This document shows positions 1 through 12,020 of a DNA stretch of 64,000 nt, piece after piece. Position 1 is the stretch's first letter. Each line of letters begins with the position of its first letter. Below the pieces are notes generated by a model. It was not told where the DNA came from. It saw only the letters and a program-made list of their open reading frames with translations, and did not search any database. Both the position numbers and the translations under genes were made by a program. The stretch comes from Adenophora triphylla var. japonica (taxonomy: Eukaryota > Streptophyta > Magnoliopsida > Asterales > Campanulaceae): the NCBI GenBank assembly GCA_022495995.1, contig JAFEMH010000753.1, positions 229,001 to 293,000 on the forward strand, written 5' to 3'.

Positions 1-139
1 ACTTAATCCTTCTTACTTCAACGAAGAATGTGTATGACAAGTAAGCAGACTATGTACATAACTATAAAGAGAACTATAACATACTAGGAAACTCAAGTAC
101 ACAGTATGTTGGAGTTATGATCTAGGCAAAACTTTCATT

Positions 140-279
140 TTGGTTAACTATCGGGGCGGGGCGGGGCGGGCGGGTAATGCAAATAACGGGGCGGGGAGGG
201 TTCGGGTAATGGTAGATCACTATAGGGGCGGGTTTGGGAAATGAAGAACCCGTCCCGAACCCGCCCCGTTGCCATCCCT
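140..279. repeat. GC-rich hAT-type terminal fragment
   Basis: This short block is rich in GGGGCGGG words and ends with GCCCCGTTGCCATCCCTA, the inverse of the TAGGGATGGCAACGGG-type end seen on many plant hAT elements. It stops exactly where the copia relic begins. A comparable TAAGGATGGCAACGGG end occurs at 40871 in this window. No matching left end or target duplication could be fixed, so only a fragment is claimed. Confidence 0.45.
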
Positions 280-280
280 A

Positions 281-760
281 GATGGCAGTCAAGATGATCC
301 TTAAGTACTTAAGAAGAACTAAGGATACGTTCTTGGTATTTGAAAGGTTGGAAGATAATCTTATTGTAAGGGTTACACAGATGCTAACTTCCAAACTGAC
401 AAAGTTAATTTAAAATCGCAATTAAAATTTGTGTTTATGCTTATTAAAGGTGCAATTTTGATTGGAAGAGTTCCAAGCAGAAATTTGTAGCCGATTCTAC
501 TACTAAGGCCGAATTTTAGTAACATATGACGTGGCTAAAAGAGGCAGTTTGGATCAAAAGTTCATTAGTATTTTGGAAATGTTCCAAGTATCACTAATCG
601 GTGAGACTTTTGTTGTGATAAATGTGGTGCCATTTGTACAAACAATGGAACCAAGATCACAACGGTGATCCAAACACATACTTAGACGTTTTTCGAGGAA
701 TTCATAAAGAATGAGAAGACGTTAAGATATACAAAGTATCAACCGATGATGACATAAGGG
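281..760 (+). pseudogene. Ty1/copia RNase H relic
   Basis: Translation across two frames gives the end of a copia polyprotein: a TKDTFLVFE-like stretch, then GYTDANFQTDK (the RNase H region around the first catalytic Asp), a degraded SKQKFVADSTTKAEF block, AKEAVWIK and SKHILRRF near the C-terminus. Several stops and frame changes make it non-functional. Upstream reverse transcriptase and downstream LTR are not recognisable, so this is an isolated fragment. Copia RNase H removes the RNA template during reverse transcription. Family membership rests on motif recall, not on a database search. Confidence 0.8.
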
Positions 761-1740
761 ATTCACTTTCTCCTTTTTTTTTTTACTTTTCATGTATTTG
801 TGAGAGAGAGACAAAGCAAAGCACCAATAACCAAAACACGCATATATATATAACTTGTGAGGTCAAGTGCTTTGCCTCCCATTATCTCTTCTTCTTTGTG
901 TATCCATCTTACTTATGTTTTATTTAGTACAAAAAGCCTCTAAGATTTTCATAACATGTATCAAGTTTCAAGTGTTTATTTCATGCTTTGGTTAGGTTGT
1001 GAGGTCAAGTGCTTTGCCTCCCATTATCTCCATACCATGTTGCTGTCCAGAAACTTTTATCTCTCACCTCTTCCCATTGTCACATTGTTTTGACATTCAA
1101 AACTTGGGAATTTTGTGAAGGTCAAAAGAGTAATTTCGTATAAAACATGGTTAGGAGTCCGTAAATATGTTTACTTTATTTTTCCTGTCAATGTAAGTCC
1201 TTTTTTCCATTTTTGTGCTAAAGCTTTTTTCCTCGGTCCATGAAAGTACTGTTTTTTTACCTGAAATGTCAAAAGGTTTTTCACCTATCAAAATTTGTCC
1301 TTTGGGTCTAAGTTTTGGTGTGTTTTATTTTCAAGATGTCGGAAACAACTTTCAAGTTTTGACTTTTTCTTGATTCCCGCCATTAAAGACGTTTATGAGC
1401 TGTGCAATGTCAAATATACACTGTTTTCCATATTATGTCAGAATGCATGTTTTAATTCAATAGATCATTTGAGCTTACAATATAGACTCTAAAATCATGT
1501 AAAAATTCATGGAACTTTATTAATGTGTTGGGAGTAATTCCCCATTTTTATATTTTCAGATTAACAAGCTTTGGTCAAATTTTGCAGGTCCAAAAGGGAA
1601 AACAATCCATAAAATCTCGACATACACATCTTGGGCATTACAATTCATATGAGATTTGTTTCCCAAATTTTGTTTTTAATTCTATATTAAATCCCCCAGG
1701 AAAATAATTCCCTCCCCGTACTTACTATAATTACTCCCAT
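761..1740. other. AT-rich non-coding stretch with a 34-bp direct repeat
   Basis: No coding signal is visible. A 34-bp segment (starting TTGTGAGGTCAAGTGC) occurs at 855-888 and again at 997-1030, 142 bp apart on the same strand. It could be old LTR or untranslated DNA of the copia relic to its left; nothing decides this. Confidence 0.5.
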
Positions 1741-1789
1741 ATACTTGTAAATATATATCAAAATCATTTTCGAAAAATCAAGTGTGAGT

Positions 1790-2210
1790 CCCCCCAAATC
1801 GACTCACACTTGAGTAATCAAGCAACTTACCTAGTTAGGATGACTCCCTCAAACTCATCGCCATTTCCAAAGGCTTAGGCATATCAACTAATTAGGATGA
1901 CATGCATGCATAGAGACTGAAAGGGCGAGAAGGGTGCTTAATACCTTTTCTTCTCGTAACTTAGCCCCCGAACCCACTTTCTCTTAAACAAAAGGGTTTT
2001 TCTTCATTTTCCCACATAAATAAATAAGGTAGCGACTCTTTCTTGTTTCAAAACTCCAATGGAGTGCATTCAACGCACACTTAGCACGAGAAACTCGTCG
2101 TTTTAAACGACGATGGAAATTTTGAGCGCGGGCTCTCACATCTACAAATTGCGGACAAGAGAGGGAAAATACCTCAAAATTGCTTGGAACAGCAATCATC
2201 TAGAAAATAC
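1790..2210 (+). repeat. Probable R-U5 end of a Tat/Ogre-type LTR
   Basis: The order 'gaagggtgct…taacttagcccccgaaccc…', then 'ggtagcgactctttc', then 'gagcgcgggctctcacatc' resembles the transcribed end of Tat/Ogre LTRs. The LTR at 4916-6673 has the same arrangement (a CCCGACGCG block, 'cctccgaaccta', then 'gcgtggcgactcc'). No partner LTR, primer site or target duplication is visible. The assignment is tentative. Confidence 0.3.
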
Positions 2211-2885
2211 TTTTTCTAGAAACACTTGTACCAAGTATATGTAAAAAATAGCGATAGGAGTTACAATCTATTAAAGCAATATGTTTGTATGATTTGTAAC
2301 TCAGTAAAGCACGAAAATTTTATTTACTCACTACTGGAATTAACAGAGTGAATGCCCGTAGGGTTATGTCCAAATCACGGATGCTAGCACGGTCACGCTC
2401 TTCTAATGAGCAGACTGCCTTCAAACCACACTCTACATGCCCGTATGTAAAGAAGCCTACCTTGGCTCTTACAAAAGCGCGGACTCAATAGTCTAGATCG
2501 CATAACTCACTTAGTTGAATGGATGAAAAAAGATTTACAATTAAAGCCCAAAATTCAGACCGAGGAAAAGCCTCAAAGTCTAAAGACCAAAATAAATTGT
2601 GATCATGTTATTAAAAGTTAATTACCGTATAAACTTAAATGTTTCATAAAGAGTTAGTAAGTCTCAAAAGGCGGTTTGAAAATAAACAAGGCACAGTAAT
2701 GCGCACGGCCAAACATTGAATAAAAGTAAATATTCATAGTCAAAAAAAGCTCTAAAAAGGGAGATAGAACACATGAATATAATGAACCAAATCTTCTTAT
2801 TAATAGAGCAAGGATATTACAAAACCTAAATCTATTACATAAGAAAAAAGAAACAGTTTAAAAACAAAAACCATATTACAAAAGT
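2211..2885. other. Non-coding DNA, no recognised feature
   Basis: AT-rich DNA between the LTR-like relic and the end of the antisense ORF. In an intact Tat element this position would lie between pol and the antisense ORF, but no pol motif is seen here. Confidence 0.4.
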
Positions 2886-4910
2886 CTATGTTGAGGGCTG
2901 AACATGCTCCTGGGTTGGTTCGGCCTCTAGAGTTGGAGTTGGAGCAGAGACTGCGGTTGGAGTTGGAGCCGGCCAGGCTATAAATAGCTCGCTGATCGCA
3001 TGCCCATTTGGAAATAGGCAAGCAGCATCGACTTCCAGTGATAGCTTCTCATCACCCCACCTTAAAGCATCTAACTCATCTATGAGCGAGGTGGCGGTGA
3101 CCGCGGCCACTGGAGGAAGGGAGAAGATTGCATCAGACTCTAGATTATCAGTATCTTCCTTAGATAAAGGAACCCGTGTGTGACGGGGCAAACACTCTGC
3201 ATCTGTAGCGATCAAATAGCCAATAATGGCCAATTATTTTGCGGAGAATTTACCCGTAGCCGCAAAATTCCTCAGCTAGCTGAGTCTTGCTCGTTCCTCG
3301 AACTGGGAAGAGCACTCCGTGATCATGTAGTCCTTAAATTCTTGGGAGTTTCTTGTACTCTTCCACAACCTCCAACTTAGCAGCAGCAAGCGCAGAAACC
3401 TTTTCCAGTTGAAACTGCCTCAAAGTGACTAGTTTAACAGATATCTTGTCCACTTGGGCCTCTATTGATGGACCTATGCTTTGGTGGCCTCCAGCTTCCT
3501 TTGATACTCAGCAACATCCTTCTCGAGTTGCTCCTTCCTCCCGCGGAATTCATCACGGGTACCTTTGGCCTTATCCAATGGCTTAAGGCTAGAGTCCAAC
3601 CTCTCATACACCTGCTTCAGATCATTTTCCTTCTCAGTCAAAGTCAGGGTGGGCCTCCTTCTCCTCCAACGCCTTCCCTAAAGCCTTATTCTTATCGGTG
3701 ATCGCGATAGCCTGTTCATCTATTATTTCCCTTAGCCTCATGGTGTCATTAGCCATCTGAAAATAGAAGGAGAAAGTAAATGTTTTTACCTCAGTATCCA
3801 TCAAGCCAATGTTTCTCGCCAAGGTAGGGGCGTTGAGTTTGGACCCCACATTCTGGTATAAGTCCGGGCGATAGAGCCTGTTTAAAAGGCCAAGCCCTAC
3901 CACCGGATTGTGACCTCTATAAGAGTATAGGTCAACACTTTGGACTGGGGGAACCTCTCCGAGCTGGTTGCTCAGACTCCACGCGGCCTCCCGAGCATTA
4001 ATGTTTGTTAGTGGGTAAGCGTTGGCGTTGATGGAGCCCGCTCTGGCCGGAAAGTTGGAGGGAGTAGCAAAAGTGATAACTTCGGGCTGCTGGACTTTTT
4101 GTTGTTTTCCCTGCCAGCGCCATCAGCCTCGGTCTGGGCCCTCTTTCTCCCCCTATCAGCTTGGGCAGTAGGAGTGCGATCATCAGAGGAGGCGCGGTCA
4201 CGGTTTGATTGAGATCGGGGTGGAAGATCCTTTGCCTTTGGTACACCGCGCCTCGCGGCCAGCAATCCCCCAGATGCCCTATCAGCTACAGGCAAAACAA
4301 CCCCCCGAGCAGGAGTTTTATTTAGGGTGAACGACAAATTGGGGTAACATGCTATACGATTTTTTACAATTAATGGAACATACTACGGTTTGACATCTTA
4401 ATGTAACCTACTTTTTCAACTCATTTCATATAATGGAACGTACCCTAACGACGTTAAAAAGATAACAAAATTTTCAATGATATAAGAAAAAGACTAACAC
4501 CTGTTACATACATTTAACAGTTGTGAGTCTATTTAATAAATTTAGTACTCTTCTTCCACCTCCACCCTGTTATTCCCCCAAAAGTCCCCAAATGATTGTT
4601 ATTTTATTTGACGAGTTGGTTCACTCCGTTAATAAAAGTTAACGTCATCTAACCTTGTTACCTTTTTTGAAATGAGACTCAAAAGTATGTTGAATTATGT
4701 TGCCAGATCGTAGTATAGTACCTTTTATTTAATTGAGTGTATAGTATGTTCCATGATTCTGCAATTATTCCATTTTATTTAGGGAATCCTGCCTTGCTTT
4801 ATTCTCCTTGGCCAGCTGACGAGCTAGAGCAGCTTTCAATTCAGCCTGAGACACCTTTGGGGCCATGGTGATGTCTTTGGGATCTGCAAAAGGATAGGAA
4901 AAGTCATATG
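2886..4910 (-). pseudogene. Antisense ORF of an old Tat-type element, C-terminal part
   Basis: Three minus-strand open segments (4337-4008, 3903-3634, 3233-2886) follow one another. The first is rich in Ser, Arg and Lys. The second contains a helical, coiled-coil-like stretch (NDTMRLREIIDEQAIAI). The third is an acidic, Pro/Thr-rich tail ending in a stop at 2886-2888. This matches the layout of the antisense ORF that Tat-lineage Ty3/gypsy elements carry between pol and the 3' LTR: a conserved 'putative gypsy-type transposase' N-terminus followed by low-complexity and coiled-coil regions. The N-terminal half lies at 21852-23540 on the same strand, separated by the Ogre-like insertion. Frameshifts and the 4328-4772 insertion break it further. 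Its function is unknown. Confidence 0.6.
4328..4772. mobile_element. 445-bp insertion flanked by a 12-bp direct repeat
   Basis: TTTTATTTAGGG stands on both sides (4316-4327 and 4773-4784), and the two sides read as interrupted aORF sequence. The ends show weak inverted similarity: 'catgctatac' about 20 bp inside the left end and, inverted, 'catactatac' about 24 bp inside the right end. There is no poly-A tail and no coding capacity. It looks like a non-autonomous DNA transposon. Twelve bases is longer than the 9-11 bp expected for Mutator-type elements, so the superfamily is open. Confidence 0.55.
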
Positions 4911-4915
4911 ACAGT

Positions 4916-6673
4916 TGTAAGTGCTCCAATTTGAGCTTGTTAGAATTTTCGTTAGAAAATTAACGAAAGTTATAACATTTCTAACAATTCCTAACTATCC
5001 TAACATTTCTAACAAAGTGAGGGTAAAATGGGCATTGTTATTTAAGGTTAAACCTTAAAAAGAATCTCAAAAAGAAAAAACAAAAGAAGAAAACCAAATA
5101 TAGCAATGCTGGAAACATAAACTGGCTGCCTAATTTGAATTTTGAAAAAGATTATTCTTCTTGTCCAAAGCTGAAGCTGCATTTAATGAACAGTGCACGC
5201 TGCCTGGACTTGTCCGCGCGGATGGGATTGTCATCTCAGGAGGGCTATAAATTGAGCCCTCCAGTCACAAAAATAAAAAGAGAAAAACACAATTGCACCG
5301 AACCTCTGGCGAAATATAGAGAGAAAACAGTGAGAATTCTTCAAGAATTGTCACCTTTTTCTCTCCAATCTTTCCCAACTCATACTCATCCATTCACTCT
5401 CATATTAAAGCCTTAAACACTCATACACTCAAGCCAAACACTCAAGAACACAAGGAAGATTGGTAAACCCTCCTCTTCCTAACCCTAAATCTCATCCATG
5501 CATGCATCTTCAAACTACAAAATGTAGTTCTTTCATCTTCTTGCTCTAGATCTAAGAAGATCACCATGGAAGACCATCTCCATGGATGATCTTCTACAAA
5601 GATCAACATTATTTTCAAAGCTTTTCTTGCTTACTTGCAAAAATGCACTTTCAAAACCCTAAAAAACCATTTTCAAGCACAAAATCTTGATTTCAAAGGA
5701 TAAAATTCCCCTTCCCAAGCAAATGAAATGCTTAGTCCTAATGTACCCCAAGGATGGTTTGGTATAGTTGATTCACCACTAAAATGTCTAGTGATCACTA
5801 ACCAAAACCTAGGGAAATGGGGACAAGCATGGATGCAAAACCCCCCTTAAAATCATATTTTCTTTCTTGAGAAGTTGCTGTCCAGTAGCAACTTTCTCAG
5901 ACCTCAGTCCATGGTCTTAATTTTTGGACACAGATGAACTTGGAATTTGGTGTTGACTACAAAATACTTTTTGTAGCCAACATCCAGAGCTTTCCAGACA
6001 TATTTTTACTTTATTTTTTGGGTGAGTAAAACTCCTCTTTTCAAATTTTCTTTCAGAGGCTAGTTCATCAGCTTCTGGGAATCCAGATCTCATATCTGAG
6101 GTTTCCAGAAGGTTTTGACCCCTCAAATCTTCTCCAAAGTGGAAAATTCCTTCGCACAAACTTTATATAAGGTGTCTAGAACAACTTTCATTCTCTGAGT
6201 TTATCCAGATTATGAAGTTTTAAGACCCTTGAATCCCTTTTAAAATCAAAGGTCCACTGCCTTTTTCATTCTGGCAGAAATGGCTCTCAACTTCAAAAGG
6301 TCTTTTGAGTACCAAATCTCAACCCAAAAATCTTCCAAAAAATCATGGGATCAGTTTAAAGTCTTAAAAGATATCCCAATTTTTACTTTTCTGAGTTTCA
6401 ACTTATTTTGGCCAAAACACACACACACACACACACACACAAATGATTTTCAGCTTGGAAGACTCGTTTTACGAGGCGCGTCGGGTGCACACTAACGTCC
6501 TTCCCGACGCGTAACATGACCTCCGAACCTAAATCTCTGATCTCGGGTTTTTTTCAAAGTTTTGGCCCTCAAAATTAAAATGGCGTGGCGACTCCGTTTT
6601 TCCGGTTTTATTTGGTTTTTCAAAGAAACGCAAAAATCGAATTTTTCCCGCGAAAAAGGCAACATTCATCACA
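4916..6673 (+). repeat. 5' LTR of the Ogre-like element
   Basis: 1758 bp, bounded by TG and CA. A TATA-like 'ctataaattgag' is present near 5246, followed by A-rich leader sequence; a (CA)n tract lies near 6418. Six of the nine substitutions against the 3' LTR fall in 5123-5239, where the 3' copy keeps CG and this copy has TG or CA. Confidence 0.92.
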
Positions 6674-6674
6674 G

Positions 6675-6695
6675 TGGCGACTACTGGGAATAAGC
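6675..6695 (+). other. Primer-binding site of the Ogre-like element
   Basis: TGGCGACTACTGGGAATAAG begins one base after the LTR end. Ogre/Tat elements commonly have TGGCGACTCCNCTGGGGA here, complementary to a tRNA 3' end. This copy differs in the middle. The priming tRNA is not assigned. Confidence 0.7.
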
Positions 6696-8187
6696 TTTTA
6701 ATAAAAATGGTATTCGGTATATTGGTGGAAACCACTAAATTTCCCGTTATCGCCTCCTAACACGAGTCGGGGATAAATTGTGGTCTAACAATTCCACGTA
6801 CCGGTATCACCGTTTTCAAAAAAAAAAAGCTTTTGAGGGTCAAGCTTCCGTCCCGGCTTTGAAAATCATTTTTCGTGTGTGTGTTGATTTTTGCACGCTT
6901 TCATGTTGTTTTGGCCGCCTCGGAGAAAGTCAAAATTTTGACTGTCGGAATAATGTCCCTAAACTGTCGGAATTTTCGTGCTTATGTGCTCATTAAAATT
7001 TTCAAAAAAAAAAATTCAAAAAAAAAAAGGATTTCCAAAAAAAAAAAGAAAATTTCCAAAAAAAAATCATGCATCATATTTTTAAGACACATAAAAAATT
7101 TCTATTTTACTCGTAAAGAATATAGACTGCTTGCACACTACGCGCACGTGACCGTACACGCACACTACGTCCTTAACCCGGGGAAATCCTTGTCGCGGTC
7201 CGTTTGGTCTTATTACGCCTCTCGGATGAGCACATGACTACCCAAACATCCCATGGAGCCTCAAAGTGGCCGACTACGCACTTGTCCGTGACACACTTTG
7301 TCCGAGACCCGGTTGGTTTTTAGTCTGGTTTGTGTCATGCCCTGTCCGTGTATAGACCTTTCCTTTCAAGCCTTTGTCGGCATACCGACTCAATATCTTT
7401 CGGGTCCCTAATCAGTCGAAGTTCTGCCGGTTTTCCGCCGCAGACTTTGACCAAGATATTGACCGGCGCCTTGACTTCGGCTCGACTGGCACAAATTATA
7501 CACCGACTCCCAAAGATTGACACCGAGTCATCAAGGATTAATGACTATTCCATGCCTAATTACGGCTTAACCGACGACAAGTCAAGATCAATCGTGGACG
7601 CTTATCACCCAAATCATGCCGACTTTTTGTCGAGCCCTGACATGATCTTGACTTTCGACGTCGCCTTTGTCCGTAATTTACATCGAATGCTCGTTAAGAC
7701 TCGATTACCCGCCGTACTTTTAGGATCGTTTTTCTTTCGGTCGGTGGGACCCGCTTGCCCTATAGGACCCTCGCCCGGGCCGTCCACCCCGGGAGGTCGA
7801 AATACAGTGGAATACGAGGGGCTTATAGACGTAGTGACGGGGCCCACCGATCCAGAATCGTAGTAGTTTGCGAAAAAGAAGAGCAATCTTTTCCAACCGA
7901 TTAGGTTAATAAAACATGTTTTAAGTAAACGTGAACAAATAATCGCATGTTGCATGAGCCTAAAGCCCAAACACCTACCCTCCTTCCATTCCTGCACATC
8001 CGAACCTTCATGTCCTTTCCCCAGCCTCCGCACAAAGCTTGGTTCCGGCACCGGGTCACCGTTTGATCGGGCTGGGAAGAGTCAAGCGCATCGTCGCCCT
8101 CACCATTTGTTCCGACTCCGGGTTTCGTAATGTCCGCATCACCGGTAATGATGGGGATAACGTCACTCCGCCTCCCGGATCCCTCGC
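6696..8187 (+). other. Leader of the Ogre-like element, no convincing gene
   Basis: A-rich stretches (about 7000-7070) lie in an otherwise CG-containing leader. A 177-codon open frame at 7330-7863 has no family resemblance I can see. Its base composition matches the flanking leader and a minus-strand frame is equally open, so it is not called as a gene. Confidence 0.5.
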
Positions 8188-9260
8188 ATGCACTCAAGAT
8201 GTGGATCCAGCTTGGTAGAACAGATGAGACTTCGACATGAGGCTCAAATTGATGACCTACCGGGGGTAGTCGCAAGTCATGGTTTGACTATCGCCTCAAT
8301 TCCGATGGCACTTTTACCGCAAAGACAAGAGGGTTCTCCTCCTCTTCTTAATAGTCCTGATACATCAAGATGCTACCCCAAGATTCCTATGTTTCCACCG
8401 CCGGACTCCCGCCCGCCGACTTACAGGCAACCGGCCCCCAAACAAACAGCCAGTGGACGAAAGAGTTCGGTATACCGTCGCTGTCCCCTCTCAAAGTGAT
8501 GATCCCACAAATATCACCCTGAGTGATAAAAATCGTGAACAGCTTAAAGAAATTTGGTCGGCCATCAAAGCCCCGGAAGAACGCTTAAAGGACAAAGCAG
8601 GCTTGGATTGAAGAGGCCACACGCCACTTTGGGACCTTAACAATATCCCAACCGACCGGGCTACCCGAAGGACAAACATGTGCCCGTTCCCCTGACCTCA
8701 ATATCTCTCATTATCCGGTGGAGTCCAATCACTGCTACCAGATGAGCCCAAAGCCAGATCCCCTGACCGGCTCACTCAAAGTCATTCCAAAGACCGCCAA
8801 CCCGAGGTCCCAAATCCGCCACCACCCGTAGAACACATTTGGTGGGATATTTGTGGATCATCCCGATTGCCTTGAAAGGGATTATCAAGACTGGATACAC
8901 GAGGACCGTCCTCCTAAGAAAAAGAAAATTTCCTCCCAAAGAAAATTGAAGGAGAGATTCGAGGCCGGTGATAACAAATGGGAACGCTCTGGGAGCCATC
9001 TGGGGATTTGATTATTATGTACTCTACTCCGCCGCCTTCCCCAAAGCAAAAAGGGGTAAAAGAGCGTAAAACCCTTGCCAACGACAATTGAGACTTTCGG
9101 ATACTGCAGTACCGTGCAACGTAAGTCCAACCCCCCTGGTCGCCCAAGGTTCGCCTTGTCCAGCCTCCCGAGTATACACCGATGAAGAAAAACCGACGCG
9201 CCTGGGCGCTCCCACTCAATCAACATGTTGACCGGAGATGGCAACCGCCACAAAAGGCAT
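8188..9260 (+). pseudogene. gag relic of the Ogre-like element
   Basis: A first segment contains RHEAQIDDLPGVVASHG, resembling the coiled N-terminal region of Ogre gag proteins. It is followed by a proline-rich linker (about 8390-8450) and SDKNREQLKEIWSAIKAPE. Beyond about 8620 the frame breaks repeatedly, and the conserved nucleic-acid-binding gag core is not found, apparently deleted. Gag would form the virus-like particle. Only fragments remain and no intact frame links it to the protease. Confidence 0.55.
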
Positions 9261-9269
9261 CGATAACCT

Positions 9270-9985
9270 GTGGGCTTCGGCAAAGACTCTACCTCGCAAG
9301 AAAAAGGCACGGCGACTGTGTTTAATGACTCTCTATCCCGAGACAAGGACCAAATCTATGATCCTCACCTATATGGGAGCATGATCACCTTCGCGATGAA
9401 GACTTGCCAAGAGATGTCTCCCAACACAATGAAGCTTTGTACATCACTATTCGGCTCAACACCATATCACTCCCCGGGGTATTAGTGGACAATGGATCAT
9501 CGGTAAACGTCCTTCCTCAAAGCATGATGAGGGCCCTCCGCATAAATGAAAGGCGCGTGATCCCATCTACCCGGACCGTCAAGGCCTACGACGGTTCGTC
9601 TCGTCCCATCTGGGACAGTGACTCGGGAACTCGGGTACGAAACCCAAATGGTGCCCGCAAAGTTCCATGTAATGGATATCCTCCGAGTTCACAAACTCTA
9701 CTAGTGGCGCCCTTGGTTGCATCACATGAAAGCCATAGCCTCCACTCTCCACCAATGCGTCAAATTCATCAACCGGCAGGAGACCTCGAAGTTATAAGGG
9801 GTGACAGCTTCCTCATAGGGAACGAAGCTGAAACAATAGCCAAGAACACCCACAGTCAAACACCGGGCTACATCCTTCAAGAGGCAAGTCTCGCCAAGAT
9901 CCTTTGGAATCTAGCGATGCCAACTATGTCGACACACTCAAGCAAGCGTACTCCGAGGAGTTCGATTCATCAAATTTAATTGCTA
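9270..9985 (+). pseudogene. Aspartic protease region of the Ogre-like element
   Basis: Two overlapping frames carry HNEALYITIRLN followed by LPGVLVDNGSSVNVLP, the Ogre/Tat protease active-site loop (Asp-Asn-Gly-Ser), and then a TVKAYDGSSRP stretch matching the downstream conserved part of this domain. The protease would cut the Gag-Pol polyprotein. A frame change before the motif and degradation after about residue 80 make it non-functional as it stands. Confidence 0.8.
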
Positions 9986-10829
9986 TTTCCAACACTTGGA
10001 GGCACACTCGGAAGGAAACGCCGAACGCCGCCATGATACGTGCACACAAGTCCCCGATCCTCAATCACGTATTTGTCGCATTCTCGCAAACCCATTCTTT
10101 GGCCTCGCCAAGCGAGGAGATTTTCATGATAAAAGTCGACAAACACCGACGTACTCGGCTCGAATCTATGAACGTCGTGTGGGACGTCCTCCTTGCTGAA
10201 CTACCCGCCAAGCCTTTCCGCTCGAGTATGGGACATGAGATTTTTCTAGCAGCTCACCGAGACGCAATGCGTCCTTACATCCGGGATTGAGCGGTCGATT
10301 GTGACGAAACGGAAGTCCCTGCACTGAGGAAGATCCCTACATCCACATGCTCGCCTTTCGATGCCAAACACGCTTGATTCTGGTTCGTACAAAGAGATGA
10401 TAGCAACGATCAAGAGGGAGCACAGAGACCATGCCTTTCCCGAGTTGTGAAGCCACCAACAGCGATGCCGCTAAAGAATTGGGAAACTCTCTCGTGCCCG
10501 TCCGCGACCAAAGAGGAAATGATCACCAAGCTTGGATTGGTCCCCCGTCCTTTCGTGTCAACCTTTGTAAAGTCCTCCGAGTCTCTCATTGTTGAAGTTC
10601 GAGTCTCTCGAGTCGTCCGATGGCCTCACGTCCGAAGACTACGAGTCCGTAGCCAACGTTGTATTCCCCTTCGTCTTCAATGAAATGATGAACCTTTCGA
10701 GTATCCCTTAATTGCCACTTTAACTAATGATGAATTAACTAATAATCTAAAAACAGCTTAATAACGATTCACTAGATGAAGAAGCGACACATTAAACAAA
10801 AAAAAAATCAAACAACAAAAAAATCTTTA
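9986..10829 (+). pseudogene. Degraded linker between protease and RT
   Basis: Open segments at 9904-10290 and 10447-10683 show no recognisable catalytic motif. They sit where the long protease-RT spacer of Ogre elements would be, so they are read as decayed polyprotein linker. Confidence 0.35.
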
Positions 10830-11706
10830 AGCAAAGTTGTCCGGGAAGAGGAAAATCGAGCCCAAGCCGCCGAAGAGACTTTGACGAGTGTGAATTTGGG
10901 AACTCGGAAGAGCCTAAAGAGACGCAGATTGGTCATTTCTTCGAAGGAAGTGGAAAGGATGCTCGCAAAATCCTACAAAATCCTCAATTCAAAGAAAGTT
11001 GCCCTCTTCATCAAAGAAAACATCATGTGCAGATACGGGTTGCCGCCGAAATCATTTCGTATAATGGATCCCACTTCGAAGGGGAATGTGACAAATTGCC
11101 GGCGGAATTCCGAATAACCCGTCACAAGTCATCTCCTTACAGCCCCAAACCAACGGAGCCGTCGAAGCAAAGAAACAAGACTCGAAAATATCATCCGAAA
11201 ATGGCCGTCCAAGGTAGAGATTGGCCCGAGAAGTTACACCTAGCACTCGGGGCGCGTAACATCAGCCGAACGGCAACCGGGAAACACCTTTTGCTCCTCA
11301 CATACGGAATGGAAGCCGTACTCCCAATCGAGCTAGAGATACCCTCGCTCCGTATACCGCTGAAAGCCGGATCAACGAGGTCGAATGGCTCCGCAGTCGC
11401 CATGATGAATTGGCCCTACTAGACGAACGTCGACTGAAGGCCATGGAACACATCCGAGCCTACCAAGGAAGAATGGCCAGAGCCTTCGACAAGAAAGTAA
11501 AGCATCGGGAGATCCGAGAAGGTGATCTCGTTCTAAAAGAAAAGCCCCTGGCCCGTATCAACCCTCTCGGCAAATGGGAGCCTCGTATGGGTCGGGCCAT
11601 ATGTCGTCCCGTAAGATCTTCTCCGGAGGAGCCATGCAACTTGCAGACCTCGACGGGAATCCCTTTGTACACCCAAGAATGGTGACAAGCCGCGCAGATA
11701 CTACGC
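10830..11706 (+). pseudogene. Integrase fused by deletion to the RT-upstream region
   Basis: The first 30 codons or so (ENRAQAAEETLTSVNLGT) are the segment that normally precedes reverse transcriptase. The sequence then passes into integrase: FIKENIMCRYGLPP, SHFEGECDKL, ITRHKSSPYSP, KMAVQGRDWPEKLHLAL, TYGMEAVLPIELEIPS, and a C-terminal region with HIRAYQGRMARAFDKKVK and DLVLKEKPLA. The whole RT and RNase H and the integrase N-terminal zinc domain are missing. At least three frameshifts interrupt the rest. The DNGSHF core motif reads NGSHFEG, so one catalytic Asp region is partly preserved. The enzyme would insert cDNA into the genome; this copy cannot. Confidence 0.85.
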
Positions 11707-11742
<36 letters not shown>

Positions 11743-12020
11743 AAAAAAAAAAAACAAAAAAAACAAAAAAAAAGGAACAAAAAAAAGAGTGCTAAAAGAG
11801 TAATACCCAACTAGGTTAGAAACCCGAAAAGGGCGGCTTAGGTAAAAACAGGTTGCACAAAAAAAAAAAACAAAAAAAAAAAAAAAAAAAAAAAAACAAA
11901 AAAGAGTGCTAAAAGAGTAATACCCAACTAGGTTAGAAACCCGAAAAGGGCGGCCTAGGTAAAAACAGGGTTGCAAAAAAAAAACAAAAAAAACAACAAA
12001 AAAGAGTTCATCAGTTGAAC
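11707..12020 (+). repeat. A-rich tracts and a ~125-bp duplicated 3' motif
   Basis: The element continues with long A-runs and two copies of a block starting 'gagtgctaaaagagtaata' and containing 'acccgaaaagggcggc' (about 11785-11850 and 11903-11970). 'Aggttagaaacccgaaaagggcggc' followed by 'taggtaaaaa' is a familiar post-pol sequence of Ogre/Tat elements in my recall. It marks the end of the sense coding region. Confidence 0.7.

Noticed and set aside
7330..7863. 177-codon plus-strand open frame in the Ogre-like leader
   Set aside because: No recognised domain, an equally open minus frame, and a position in the untranslated leader.
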